This document shows, one piece after another, positions 50,684-62,592 of a DNA stretch of 64,000 nucleotides. The translations under genes and the position numbers were made by a program. Numbering within the stretch: the first letter of the stretch is position 1; every line of letters starts with the position of its first letter. The notes under the pieces are model-generated. The model worked only from the letters and a program-made list of their open reading frames with translations. It was not told the DNA's origin and did no database searches. This stretch comes from Tubulanus polymorphus (lineage: Eukaryota > Nemertea > Palaeonemertea > Tubulaniformes > Tubulanidae): the NCBI RefSeq assembly GCF_964204645.1, contig NC_134031.1:18907307-18971306 (forward strand), given 5' to 3'.

Positions 50684-53072
50684 ATCCATTCCACCTATAA
50701 AGGTAAAATTTTCAAATCTAAATTCGTCATTTAGATAAGTCATCAACATGATTTTGCGATGAGTTTTTGATAAGACTCACAGCTGAAAAGCTGTTAATGT
50801 AAATAATGAGTTTCCCCTTTTCAGGACGAACTCTCTACTGAGAGTATGCTAATTCTAAAGCGGCTTTGTTTTGTTCCTGGAGAAATTATTATCTGGGCTC
50901 ACTGTCAGCTTATATATGTGGAGCAATAAATATTTAAATTTAATTCTTATTTTGTTGAAATTATCATCAGGCCTACGCAGTTAACGAGGTTCCTCTGATC
51001 AAACTGGCCCGTCGGAATGTGACCCACAGTTGTTTAACTATTGTTACGACCTGTATAGAGCAAAGATTTTTTATCCGTGGCTTTACATTAATCCGTAACT
51101 CATCCGGATTGCGAGTGTTTGTTAATGTCACTTCGGGGTCACAACTCGAGGAAAAAACGGATAATTGAAATGCGGATGTTTTAGGATAATAATACACCGT
51201 GCTTTTGTCTAATGCTGTCATTAAGACGGAAGTCATGTAGTCTTATACTGACTGCTCGACTCAAGAGTCGTTATTAGTCATCGTCGATGCATCAGGACTG
51301 ACAGAACTCGCGTTCAGTTTCTTTAACTGATTAGATCAAAGCGAAAATGGTACAAATTGCATTCATTCCATCACATTCGGTCATTTCTACTGTTAGAATG
51401 ATTAACAATGATAATGATAATGTTTATTTTTATATAGCGTCATTGTCTTTACAGATTCTAATGCTTTACATAAAACAGAATAAGCGATAAGATTACAATA
51501 GTATGAAACAATACACGTTATACATTTATACACAATACACATTTCAATTATAAGTTTCATTTTAAAAAGTGAGTTTTTAGCTTCTTCTTTCAAACTGATC
51601 CAGGGACTGGCTATTTCTCAAATAAATTTTCGCAATGAATATCATGATAATTGATTGTGAACTAATCTTGAAGCATAGATTCTACTTTCATTAACTTTTA
51701 GAATATCGGGATTTTCATTGTAGAATTAAAATACCACGATTCTAAATTTGCTTCAGTCTACAGTTAGAACATTTATTTCTAATGGTAAATCATCTAAGAT
51801 TTTTCTTATGGAGCTGCCAAGTAACTTATCTGCTAGATAAGACTTTTTTGGCTATATCGGGTAACTTATGTCTAAGAAAACTGAACATTTTCCATAGAAA
51901 TGAATATTTATTGAAAGGTTTCTAATGCCGTGAGAAAATCAGTTTTGAGAAACGATAGTTTGATAACTGTAAAGAGTTGTCTCATCGTGGCCTATCCCTG
52001 GCAGGCAAATTCCTCAATGATGTAACCGAAGTTTATTTGTGAACCACACATCTCGGTCCTGCGGTCAAACTGATTGTTTTTATCCCTAAAGAAGTTTATT
52101 AAACATCGACTGGCAATAAATCGATTGTTCTATTGTCGTCAAAGTCAACATTCGATGACATTTATATTTACTGAATAAATCACTGCTGTGTCAATGCTGT
52201 GAAGAATATCTCTGACCTGACTACTGCTGCCAGTTTGTCTTGATGAGACTTGTTTCTACCGTTTTTCGAGAGCTCAACTGTTCCTATCCGCTGAAAATCG
52301 AAACTATTTCAAGTTCATTTTCAATTACACCACTATTTTTGATGTAAAATTACTCTCATTTTTGGTGAAAGCTACTACAATCAAAGATGTCAGGTACCAG
52401 GTATCAGTCTTATATCAGAAAATCAGAAAATGTCTTGAAAGTGAAGTGATCTTGACTAGGAGTGCATGATCCAGCTTTTTAGAAATAGGATGCTATCCTT
52501 ACAAGAAACAATTTTGCTTCAGCCACCATGTTGTCGATGGAAAATATATTAATTTTGACACCGGAATCAAATTTAACCTAGATCTATAGAACGTAAGGAG
52601 GTTCAGATCCTAATCAGGTATGACTAAGAGCATGCGGCTTCAGAAGTCAATCTTACCCCAGAGCGTTAGAGATGAGGAGCCGTTGACAAAGGACAATTTC
52701 ATGCTTCGTTTAACTTATAACGTATTAAAGTTTAAAAGCTTTTAAAAAACTTTTACACACGCGCGCGTACATTTAAAATTGGATAAAACACCACTAGGCA
52801 CGACAGGTGTTTGACAAGGTTACTCATCAGCGCTCTAGAGAATACTGAAATATTGTTAACACTGACAACTATGTAGGCCTATATTAAAACCCTTATCCTT
52901 TGCCAGGAAGTGTCTGCCTCCTTTTGATAACTATTAACAGTATGATGAAATGGATGTTTTTCCAATGTGGCGTTATTCTTGTAAACGCTATTTTCCCGAC
53001 CGATAACTCGTTCTGATTGGTTGCTAATGTCGCACATGCTCGCGAAAAATTATCAAATAGAAAAAGAAATCA
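50684..53072. other. Non-coding, AT-rich stretch
   Basis: No gene was recognised. It contains the TATATAGCG...GCTTTACA repeat at 51407-51473 (listed separately). Confidence 0.5.
51407..51473 (+). repeat. Dispersed TATATAGCG / GCTTTACA element
   Basis: ATAATGATAATG followed by TTTATTTTTATATAGCG and, 30 bases later, ATGCTTTACATAAA. This arrangement recalls a short repeat seen in many animal genomes; assignment is from memory and approximate. Confidence 0.4.
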
Positions 53073-53073
53073 T

Positions 53074-53131
53074 GATTTGAACCCACAATCAATGACTGTT
53101 TGATAGTGCAGCGTTCTACCACCACTAGAAC
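53074..53131 (-). repeat. tRNA-derived relic on the minus strand
   Basis: Minus strand: a D-arm-like GTTC-TAGTGGTGGTA-GAAC (53131-53113), then about 28 bases, then B-box-like GGGTTCAAATC (53084-53074). A/B-box spacing is close to a tRNA, but the T-stem and acceptor stem do not pair, so it is a pseudogene or SINE head. Confidence 0.5.
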
Positions 53132-53293
53132 ATCTGGTTATAGCTACTGGAGGAACTCATCAGTTTTATCATCGTTTTAGAGTTTTATCTACCTTTATTT
53201 GACCCTCAACCTCAAATTTATAGAACGGCACAAGCAAAGAATGAAACTGTCACCAGTCGGGTGGTTGACACCTATGTCACATCTAAACACGTA

Positions 53294-53359
53294 ACAGCAG
53301 CCAGCAGCTGTACCACCAGCAGCAGCAGCACCAGTTCCAGCACCAGCAGCAGCAGCAGT
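53294..53359. repeat. CAG/CCA-rich imperfect repeat
   Basis: CAGCAGC and CACCAG words, related in style to the 32.4-32.8 kb cassette (shared AGCACCAGTTCCAG / AGCACCAGTACCAG). The Ala-Gly-Thr-rich minus frame through it is a by-product. Confidence 0.8.
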
Positions 53360-54027
53360 ATACTGAACGCACTCCTCACTGGTGTAAATTAAATTTCGTT
53401 CGTGTCGACGTTTGATTATACGCCGTCTTCGAGAAATGAAAATTATCGTTATTATTTTTCGCGTCTGAAAGATGTAAAACATCTCGCGACGTGTAAGTGG
53501 CCAATTTGTTTGAATTCTGCATCTCGCGACGCTATTCGTAACTGACGCCCGCCGACGAGGAAGATGAGGAGGATTGATCTCGGTTTCTCCGTGACTTGTC
53601 ATCGTTTTAAAGACGAATTTCAACGTTTCTTTTTTTTCTGCGACGAAACGGCTTCGAATCGTAGAACAATGCCAATTTTTTTGCGATCAATTTTCTTCGC
53701 GATGTAATTTGGAAACTTTTTTACAAAGTTCTATCGCGAGGGTAATAAGACAACTAGTTCGTCTGATTTCTGGGTGATGATAGTTTTTGAATTATTCATC
53801 TGACACCATTTCAAGACAGCATTATTTTCATGTATCCTCAGCACACTGATGGTGAATACGGTAATCTGTCTGATTTCTGGCTGGTATAATTTTCTCATAA
53901 TTTTCGGGATGAAGTTTTTCTCCATTTTCTTGCTTGAGGTCGATAGAGAAACTTCGGAAATCAAGCTAACAAAGACTTTCCCGAACTTTTTTTAGACGAT
54001 AATAACTTTCTTCTCAATTTCTTGTAG
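53360..54027. other. Upstream region of DUS1L exon, CpG-rich at its start
   Basis: CpG is frequent at 53390-53560, possibly the promoter or a 5' non-coding exon region. No TATA box or defined start was identified. The last 20 bases form a pyrimidine-rich acceptor ending CTTGTAG at 54027. Confidence 0.4.
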
Positions 54028-54272
54028 GGCTTGAACGCTATTTGACGATGTCTTCTGCCTACGATTTCTGGGAGAATGTTTTGAAATCGCCGAAGTTGAT
54101 CGTAGCCCCTATGGTTGATATGAGCGAGCTGTCGTTCCGTAGTCTATGCCGACGTTACGACGCTCACCTGTGTTTTAGTCCTATGATACACGCCGCGCGA
54201 TACCTTCGAGATTTCACTTACAGGCAACAAATATTCAGCACTTGCCCGGAGGATAGACCTTTGATAATTCAG
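54028..54272 (+). CDS. DUS1L: DUS1L, tRNA-dihydrouridine(16/17) synthase, first coding exon
   Basis: Encodes the start of the FMN enzyme that reduces uridine to dihydrouridine at positions 16/17 of tRNA D-loops. The exon opens at a TTTCTTGTAG acceptor, so a 5' non-coding exon is likely. It has 20 bases of 5'UTR, ATG at 54048 (A at -3) and 75 codons ending at a CAG/GTGAGT donor in phase 0. Key residues: FMN-binding motif APMVDMSELSFR at 20-31, FSPMIHA at 43-49 (Y/F-[ST]-P-M-[IL]-H-A in this family), and CPEDRPLIIQ at 66-75. This matches the N-terminus of animal DUS1L, including the exon end just before the FCAND-type continuation. No exon 2 is visible downstream, so the intron is over 9.7 kb, or this is a broken copy. 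Intact splice sites favour a real gene. Confidence 0.9.
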
Positions 54273-55590
54273 GTGAGTAACATGGCCGCCTCCTTAATCA
54301 CCCTATGATATCATCAAATTGCCTACTAGATGTTCCATCTATAAACGCTTCCGGAATAAATGTTTCCCCTCATAATTCCCCCTATGACATCATCAAATTT
54401 GATCTATATAGATCAGATCACTATTAGGTTATTTTTTTATCTCATAGGTAAAAAGTAGTTATGTTTTAGACGGGAGATGAGCTTTCGTTTTTTGAGAATA
54501 TGGTTAAAGACCGTAGATTTGTTATTGTTTTCCGTAAGGAAGACCTTCCATGTATAGTCTAAAGATAGAAAACGTAATTCGTCTTTGAAATCTTTGACGA
54601 AGTCTTACAAATTGTTTCTTTAAGATATCTGTGACGATGGATAGATTTTCGCGCTAAACAAATATCCGAGACATTTCTCGAACAAAGGAAACAAAATTCA
54701 TTTCAACGAATGAAAGAAAACAAGGCGAGGCGTAAATCGATTGTAACCGACGACGACGACGCTAGTGACTAACGGTCGTTATTGTTGCACCGGTCGCCGT
54801 GGTGTAATTAATGGAACATGGTTTGACGATCAGACGATAGTAATTTGCCCCGGGTCTTTTACACGTGACATGTTTTTAATCTCACTGGCGTGAGTACCAG
54901 TACTACGGACTGAGTACCAGTACTACAGACTTGAGTACTAGTACTATAGAGTAACAGTACTAAGGAGTACCAGTACTACGGAGTACTAGTACTACAGAGT
55001 ACCAATACTATAGAGTACCAGTTCTACAGAGTACCGCTACTTCGGAGAACCAGTTCTACGGCTTATTGCGTGATTATATTTGAAATACCTGAGAAATCGT
55101 AATTAATCCAATCTTTTGAGATTCATTGATAATTATTGATTGTTGGAAAAAACTGTGTCTGAAACTATGAAAAACCAATGGAATTTTTTTCTTTTGATTT
55201 TAGTCGCTGCATTGAAAAAAATAATGAATCTATGCTTTTGAATCCTTTTCCTCGTTAAGTAGCTATGGAATTTTGGAAATTTGGCTCTGATGAAGGTATG
55301 AGAAATCAAATACCGCAAACAGCATGAATTCTGCGCTGTCTGGTAAAATCTAAAAACTGCATTCCCAAACCCAGTCACTTGTTCAGATGAGAAAATGTGA
55401 AATTTTGCATCCGCTAAAAATATCATTCATCAAACACCGGCTTGCAGGGATTGAGGAGAATTTGCTATTGTTTTCGGAGATTTTATCGTGATTGGTTTGT
55501 TATTATAAAGTCTTAGATCCCGAAGCTGAGCGACAATAGAAGGTTTAGTCACTGGTCACGTTCACCCCATCTCTCATGTTTTCTCCTATT
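54273..55590. other. Start of DUS1L intron 1
   Basis: No further exon was recognised. It contains the 16-bp minisatellite at 54892-55061 (listed separately). Runs of CATCATCAAATT near 54312 and 54391 form a weak duplication. Confidence 0.5.
54892..55061. repeat. 16-bp minisatellite GAGTACCAGTACTACG
   Basis: About ten units of GAGTACCAGTACTA(C/T)(A/G). The first two are longer (20-21 bases). GTACCAGTAC-like cores make each unit partly palindromic. Confidence 0.93.
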
Positions 55591-55830
55591 TTAATAGCGT
55601 TCGGTAAACGTCGCTGCTTTCTTGGCTTTTTGTGTCCGAACGTTGATGGGTCTTTCTTTCAAAAGATTGAAAATCCAGTGCAGTATCCTTGATAAACAAA
55701 CGCCTCTGAATTCTTGATCGTTCAAAAATTTTTGAACAAGATTTTGAATCATTATTGTATGTAAATACAGCTGGTAGTGCGATGGTCTACTCAACGCTTT
55801 TTCCAATCTACGCAATGACAGATCATAGGC
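55591..55830 (-). CDS. Candidate terminal exon of an unrecognised minus-strand gene
   Basis: A strong acceptor (TTTTTCCCTCTCTCTCAGTC then TCAGTTGTTGTAG) opens a phase-0 frame of 79 codons to TAA (55591-55593): AYDLSLRRLEKALSRPSHYQ, LYLHTIMIQNLVQKFLNDQE, FRGVCLSRILHWIFNLLKER, then PINVRTQKAKKAATFTERY. It looks helical, amphipathic and basic at the C-terminus. Codon use and lack of low-complexity sequence support coding. I do not recognise the family. It lies on the opposite strand inside the first intron of DUS1L. A possible upstream exon is at 56098-56172, though its phase does not join this exon directly. Confidence 0.55.
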   Translation of the reverse strand, partial: AYDLSLRRLEKALSRPSHYQLYLHTIMIQNLVQKFLNDQEFRGVCLSRILHWIFNLLKERPINVRTQKAKKAATFTERY

Positions 55831-56097
55831 CTACAACAACTGAGACTGAGAGAGAGGGAAAAAACTGCTGAGTCACGCGAACAATAGATCAAAAATGTGT
55901 CGACAACGTTCGTTCACCATCGCATCGCGCTCACTAAATGATTGGATGGACAAACGTGTGGAGACCGGAATAAAAACAACAAAAACATGACAACAGACGT
56001 GATACAACCGCGTAGAGTAGAGTCATACATCCACTACTCGATTCATCATAACTAACATTAGAACAAATCAAGCCTCGTAACTCGGTGAAATCCTTAC

Positions 56098-56172
56098 TCC
56101 GTTTTGTATTCATGAATTCCGTCGTTAGTAGGTGTGGTGGGTTTGTGAGTGTTAGACGAAAGTGAGCGTAAT
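56098..56172 (-). CDS. Weak candidate internal exon, minus strand
   Basis: 75 bases between an acceptor (CATCTTCAATTGATAG) and a donor A/GTAAGG, open as LRSLSSNTHKPTTPTNDGIH then EYKT. It starts after one base and ends with two extra bases, so it cannot join the exon at 55591-55830 without another exon between. A second frame is also open. Confidence 0.2.
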
Positions 56173-57767
56173 CTATCAATTGAAGATGATGAAGAGTGAA
56201 AATTCTCGTATTTAAGATGGAAAAGAATTAGGAAAAAGAGAAAAAGGAAAAAGAATGTATTTCATAGGTAGAGCTTGTTTCTGAATGTCAAACTTGATAA
56301 TGGTTTCAAATCTTTGTTCACCTGAAGTTATGACATATCCTGAAGTGACTTGGAGAGTTTGGGTATAAAAATGTCCTGTCACTCACCATCATTGGATATA
56401 TGGATATATTATGCTAGATAGCTTATCATATTTCCCTTAGAAACCTGCGCTGAATTAGTTACTGCACTGAACTATAGTGTTGGATGAATTTCTTCATGTT
56501 TTCAAGGTTTGATATCGTAACAGCTTGTGACTAGCAGTACGAATACTCGGTCGTCTTTTGAACGAGTGACTGGATCCAAACTCGAATCCATCATAGTTTA
56601 TCACTATAATCATATCATTTCAGCCATTATTAGCTACAGTTCAAGTCAATCATAGGTTATTGATACATCTCTCGGGGATTACACTGAATTTCTTTCGTTT
56701 TCCCTTGCACCGACGTGTCACCGGAGTATCAGAGAGTATCGCAGAGTATCACACGGAGTATCGCGCTATCTCGCTTAAATACTCCGTAATCAATCACATA
56801 CCCTCAATGAGACCAGCTCTGATCGAGTTAGCATCAACACGACTGGAAGTGAAAGGGAGAGGAAGAGAGGGGATAGAATTCAGGCTTTCAGACATCTCCG
56901 GTGAGTCTTACTATCCCGAGGAGAGGGCGAGAGTCTTTGAACTCTTAACGCTTAACTCACTATCCCAGGGCCACACTCCGCAATCAAAACTAAGCTCATA
57001 AATCATTTCGGCTTTTTAAGTTTTATGCTCAGTTTTATGCTCATTTCAGCCTTAAATCGTTTCTGTTAAACTGAGTTCTCGGAGATCGATAAAGTTGCTT
57101 ATTTTCGCGCGGAAATTTTTAATTTCGAACGCATCGTCTCTGACAACAGGAACGGGTGCAACCTCATTCGCCGAATATCTGATATATCACCACACGAGAT
57201 GATCGCGGTCGGTCGGTCGGTCGGTCGTGTCTTAATTAAAACTGTCAACCGCAAAACAATACGTCGAAAAATATGAAGTCAATCGGGTATGAAATGAACT
57301 GTAGTTTGTCTTCACGCGGGGCGGAAATAGTCGAACAAAACAGCGAGTAGTTCGCGTACGGTATCGGCGGCCGAGTAATCTCAGGTGAATTCCGAGCTTA
57401 CCTCTCCGCGCAGCTGCCCGATTTAAATAACTCCAAATGAGATTTATGAGCATGAACTGAATTTATCGTTGTCAAGCATACCGCGGCGGCGAGCTCGCGT
57501 AGTTACTGAAATGTAACTAACACGGCCGGCGATGTCTCTTCGCTCATCGGCGCCTGCAGTCGGATCGTTGTGAATCGAAGATTGCGAATCCGCTGATAAA
57601 TTGAATGAAGTTTACGCTATTTCAAATCTCACGGTTCCGACAGTCTCGCGTATAACTGAATTCTGAGGCGGCTTTTTAGAAGTATTTTTGCTTATCCCAG
57701 TTGGGCTTTAGCGGTTTAAGAAATATAGAATCGAATTCAACCTTAAACTTTAGATATTCGAGACCCA
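56173..57767. other. Intronic/non-coding stretch
   Basis: No gene was recognised. A 113-codon plus frame at 56660-57001 lacks splice or start context. A (GGTC)5 run is at 57207-57226. Confidence 0.5.
57207..57226. repeat. (GGTC)5 microsatellite
   Basis: Five perfect units. Confidence 0.95.
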
Positions 57768-57930
57768 GATCCACAATTCTCATTTAAGATTCGACTCAAG
57801 AGTTAACTCATCGAAAATAAACTAATTTCAAGGCAACTGGATCCTGAGTTCAGAGTTAACTCTTACTCACAACGGCGGAACCCGATCCTGAGATCAGTGT
57901 TAACTCAAACTCACAGCTGTGGAACTGGGC
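57768..57930. repeat. Foldback (MITE-like) element ending in the CAGTTCCACAGTT motif
   Basis: Left end: GACCCAGATCCACAATTCTC then ATTTAAGATTCGACTC. Right ends (two): AACTCTTACTCACAACGGCG then GAACCCGATCC, and AACTCACAGCTGTGGAACTG then GGCCC. The centre AAAATAAACTAATTTCAAGG resembles AAATGAACTGATTTTAA of the copy at 16911-17020. The right side looks duplicated. Confidence 0.65.
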
Positions 57931-59511
57931 CCGTGTTGATGAACGGTATGAAATACGTTCAGATATTCACTGCCTTTTTATTCGTGAACACAACTTTTGG
58001 GTAGGCCTATAGCATCGGCCTTGAACCTTGCCTAACTGTGAGTTGAACCCTGTGTGCTGCTGACCCCTCTATTCACAATAGAAAGTGAATCAGAAAACTA
58101 CCGCCACAGTGATAATGTAGTCATCATTGGGTATTTTGTAGTCATCACGGGGTATTTTGTAGTCATGTTGTTTCTGTCTTGTCATTATGAGGGTTTAATC
58201 AGCCATGAACCGCAGTCTCATCTAAACAATAGTTATAGATCGTCTTGTAGAACTGGCTAAACTGGTTCAGTTAATGACCACATTAGCTGCAACTTAACTA
58301 TCTGCATTCAGTTTCAAGGTTGCGAATGTTTCTCCATGAAATACGAAGTAACTTTTTAAAGGCTTCCTGTTAGTAAAACCTGACCTCAGATCGTTGCAAC
58401 ATCGGGTGGGACTGATCAGGAGTATGATACCTTGTAATAAAATAGAATGCGCAGATTCAGAATTCAGAATACCTTGGAAGATGAACCTAGGACAGTGGCG
58501 GGTTAATAATGGAATCTATTGTTAAAAACAAAAGCTATTGTGGGCTAAACTTGATCTTCATCAATGTCAATTCATTTCCGACTTCCACCCAAGAATTTAG
58601 CCTTTACCCAAGAATTACGGAACTGAGTCCCGGCAAATTAGGATAACTGCTGTATGCCTTAACCCTTTCCTCTGCTACACCTTTCACCGCAGACTCTGCT
58701 TGATTCATTTGTCAATATAATGATAAATGTAGTTGATGGATGTGAATTCGACTTTGTTCAGTCATAGAGAAGAAAAGCTCTCTCCTCCCTCTCTCCCTCC
58801 CTCTCCCTCTCTCTCTCTCTTATTCCAGGTTAATACAAATTGTCAAAAGGCATAAATCCGGTGATGATGGATAACGTTTTAAAACTTCAATAAATACGTG
58901 GATCTTTAACCGCAACCGACCGCCGTATCTGCGCGATCCATCGCACGGGTTTAAACCTTCCTGATAGGTCGCATTGTTTCGGACGGTCGTATTTTATATC
59001 CTCGGGCGTCTTCTCGCGCCGCGCGTCTTGACATCTTATTCCGCGGTCGACGTCGCAAGTCATGCTCGCCGTGACTCAAAGACCTGTCGACGGTAAAGCG
59101 TCGTAAAGCTCCGGTTCGCGATCCTTCACCTCGCCTTATCGATAAGCATCGATAATATTCTCATTTTCGCTGAAATCGTCTCGAACTTTCTTTTGTTCGT
59201 GAAATGATGATCGGCTCGTCGTGATCTCTTCTGAGATCGCGTCCTCGGATTGTTGAAGAATTTTATGAATAATTTGTCTCAAATTTTGTTTCTCAAGTTT
59301 CTTATCTCAAATGAACTCAGTAAGCTCTTTTAGTTTTACAATGATTCAACTCCCTGATTAGAATAGGGGGCGGTATTGCCATTCAGAACACACTATCTCA
59401 AAAGTTGCTGAAAGTGTGGACATATAAACCAGAATACACGTCCATGGTTTAAGTGTAACTTATCCACATGTTACCAAAACTTAAACTTTCACCATCTCTA
59501 CAGCAGCTTCT
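57931..59511. other. Intronic/non-coding stretch
   Basis: No gene was recognised. A CT-rich tract lies at 58778-58823. Confidence 0.5.
58117..58166. repeat. 21-bp tandem repeat, 2.4 units
   Basis: GTAGTCATCATTGGGTATTT then T, repeated with ATTG to ACGG changes, followed by a partial GTAGTCAT. Confidence 0.85.
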
Positions 59512-59834
59512 GTAGCCCGATATTGCTGTTGAGATGTATAATAAACTGGTATTCCTTTCAGGACCAATATTTAACCATTGGATGAATTCCATGATGCAGT
59601 TTTTATTGTCAATATGTTAGTTATCCACTAGTTAACTTTGACTCGAATCAACTTTAGAGCAACTACAGAAGCCCGATATTGATATTGAGATGTATGGAAG
59701 CCCGATATTGATATTGAGATATATGGAAGCCCGATATTGATATTGAGATATATGGGAGCCCGATATTGATTTTTAAATGTATGGAAGCCCAATATTGATA
59801 TTGAGATATATGGAAGCCCGATTGTGATATACGG
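59512..59834. repeat. 29-bp minisatellite and its upstream founder unit
   Basis: Five full units and one partial unit of GAAGCCCGATATTGATATTG + AGATGTATG run from 59668 to 59834. A single diverged unit (GTAGCCCGATATTGCTGTTG + AGATGTATA) stands at 59512-59540, and the bases before both share blocks such as TTATCCAC and AGCA(A/G)C, so a segment of about 150 bp was duplicated before the array expanded. Confidence 0.92.
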
Positions 59835-60142
59835 AAGTGATGATATGTTATTTAAGTCGAGTATAATTGTGACAGTTCTCGCCTCCTCGGTTCATTGATT
59901 ATTGCTCATCCGAGCCTCACTAGAACAACGTGCGAATTACTCAAACACATCGTTTGTGTGTTGTATGAACCGACTGACATTTTATGCCGCCCCTGATACA
60001 CTATATCCCCGGGGGTAGCCCCTTATTGGAATAATTTATCGGTTGTGTCTCGGTCGGTACACGGAGACCGTTGTGCGTTGTAGTATGTAGTGGTTATTTT
60101 CCTATTGCCCTACATCGATGTTAGTAGCAATTACACAGAACT

Positions 60143-60149
<7 letters not shown>

Positions 60150-60232
<83 letters not shown>

Positions 60233-60345
60233 CTCTCTCCCTTTCTCTCTCTCTCTCTCTCCCTCTCTCTCCCTCTCTCCTCTCTCCTCTCTCCTCTCTC
60301 CTCTCTCCTCTCTCCTCTCTCCTCTCTCCTCTCTCCTCTCTCTCT
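60150..60345. repeat. (CT)n then (CTCTCTC)n microsatellite
   Basis: Pure CT to about 60228, then CT with CC interruptions and a regular TCTCTCC 7-mer block to 60345. Ser-Leu frames are by-products. Confidence 0.97.
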
Positions 60346-60803
60346 GTCTATTACATCATCACCTGCATCCTCTGTGTATCAATGATAAAACCACAACATT
60401 TCATCACAAAAATCGCTTCTTTGCGCTTTACACACTAGTAGTTTCAATGTCATGTTTTAGACGTTTCAGGTCTCATATTGTAAAATTTATAATAGTTTAT
60501 GCTCAGAATAAAAGCATTTTCGTAACCATTTCAGTCTATTTTCAGTCTGCATAAAAAGACAAGTGATTGAACATAACGTTTGTGTCAGTGAAAATCAATG
60601 TTTATCCCTGTAACAATAATGGGAAAGTGAACAATTTCTCTCATACATTACGTTCCCCTGATGTTGAATACCGTCCATGTCTAAAAAGGGGAAGCAAGTT
60701 CCACATTTCACCAGTTCGACTGCGACGAGTTATAATGAGTTCATTCGCGATGTAACTGGTTAACGAAGTTTGGCTCGATTAAAAACTGATTGTTTGAATC
60801 AGC

Positions 60804-60851
60804 GGCGGAGTTGTGTTTTGATGCAGAGGCGGGGTTGTGTTTTGATGTATA
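60804..60851. repeat. 24-bp tandem duplication
   Basis: GGCGGAGTTGTGTTTTGATG + CAGA and GGCGGGGTTGTGTTTTGATG + TATA. Confidence 0.9.
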
Positions 60852-62224
60852 ACTGCGCCACGAATTAAAAAACAATTAAATCGTGATCACGATTCGATAA
60901 GTGAGAATGGAGCGTGAGCGCGAGAGATACTAGCGTTAATTACTCGTGACAAAACAAAAGAAAAGGCGTTTATTTCTGCAGTGGTCGTCGAGTCGATTCT
61001 CTCCTGTAATTGTCTTAGTAAGACGTCAACTTTCACTCGCGAGAGATCATCCATTATATTTTACCTGTCAACGTCTCGCACGCGCTCGTGTATATTCAAG
61101 ATGGCCGGGACGTTCACGCCGACCGGCCGGTATTGTTCCGGGGGATTATTTCCTAATTCGTCATTGTCACGTCGCGCGAGCGCTCATTTGAAATTCTAAA
61201 TCGGTTTCGGTTTCGATTATGGCGTCTCGTGGTTATAATTGAGATCGCTATCGTCGCGGTGATAAATTTTTGCGTCGCGATGACATCTCATTGTACGGTC
61301 ATTAGTGGACGGCGCAATAAGTCATTATGTTCAATAATTAATGGTGGTTTGCGACGATGGCCTTTTTGACCGCGTTATTATAGTCGCACGTGCGCTCGGC
61401 TCTCCTCATCTCCACATTTGACAATTGCTCATTATCGATTTTTAAGTCAAAAGATCGTCTATTTTTCTGCTCTCAGTCATCGCAGAGAGAGGTGAACGTG
61501 ACCTCTCAGCGAGGTGTAGGAGACCTCCCTGGTCGTACACGCAGAATGATGACGATTGGATGGTATCATAACATCAAATGATCACTGCGCTTATTTATTT
61601 TCGACTATGATCAAAACTATTTCGCAATCAGCAGTTTTTAAGATGCTTTTTGAGATATTTTTGTCTTCGTATGAATTTGGAAAAAAATCTCAAATTCATT
61701 TCAACTTTCATCAACTATTCCGTAGGAAAATTCGCCTCAACAGCAACAAATTAAAATCAAACCACTACATTCCCATTGATATTAACAAAGTTTTGTACTC
61801 ACTCATTCTAAGAGGCCCGGGGCTGCGGTTGCTCAAAAGTTGATTAAAGTTAAACAGTCGATAGTTGACATGGTGACGATTAAAAGTACATTGTTACTGT
61901 GGTATTTATCCGCCAGTTATCTTAACAAACTATTGACCAACTGCAGCCTTAGACTGTGCGTTTAACACATTACTTGGCAAACTTTTTTGAAGAGATTTAG
62001 GTGTAATAGTTTTAGTCGACCAACTGGTCGAATTCTTCCGCATTATTCATGGTATGCATTCGGTGAACAACCTCTTGCATTGTTTCACTTACAGTTGATG
62101 ACGTTAATATTCTACTTGAGCGCTTTTACCACCGTCGGACTTCAGACCTCAACAACAATCATCGCATTGTTTCACTGCATCGCGATTTGACTCATCTCGA
62201 TAAATAATTGTATCATTCCACCCT

Positions 62225-62227
<3 letters not shown>

Positions 62228-62254
<27 letters not shown>
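62228..62254. repeat. (CAG)9 microsatellite
   Basis: Nine perfect CAG triplets followed by CGG. Confidence 0.95.
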
Positions 62255-62255
<1 letters not shown>

Positions 62256-62592
62256 GGCTCAATGCACGTCTCAACGGTAAACTACCTGCTGGCGTTTTAG
62301 AGAAACACATTGTCTTTTCATGGAGAAAACGAGAGACAAATTGTCAGCACGAATGGGATAAAATCTGCTGAGTCACTCACTCACTCGCAGTTCGCAACTT
62401 CTATTGCATTTCTGTGATGGAATAAAACGCTTTATTGTTATTATCTCCGAATGTCTGCACCTGACACCGGAATCTTATCGTCGTCAGTTTTATTTCACTC
62501 TCGAGTCCCCCGTATAAATTTCAAGCTCAAATTTCTGCAGTTGTGGCTTAGCACTAGATCGAGTTTCCACTGAGGTTACGTGTTTAATTTCA

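Larger units (their letters stand above)
60346..62592. other. Intronic/non-coding stretch
   Basis: No gene was recognised. CpG-rich patches at 60910-61320 could be regulatory. Confidence 0.5.

Noticed and set aside
56660-57001. 113-codon plus-strand frame
   Set aside because: No acceptor, start context or recognisable composition; it lies within the DUS1L intron.
60090-60554. Ser-Leu-rich 154-codon frame
   Set aside because: Mostly the CT microsatellite.
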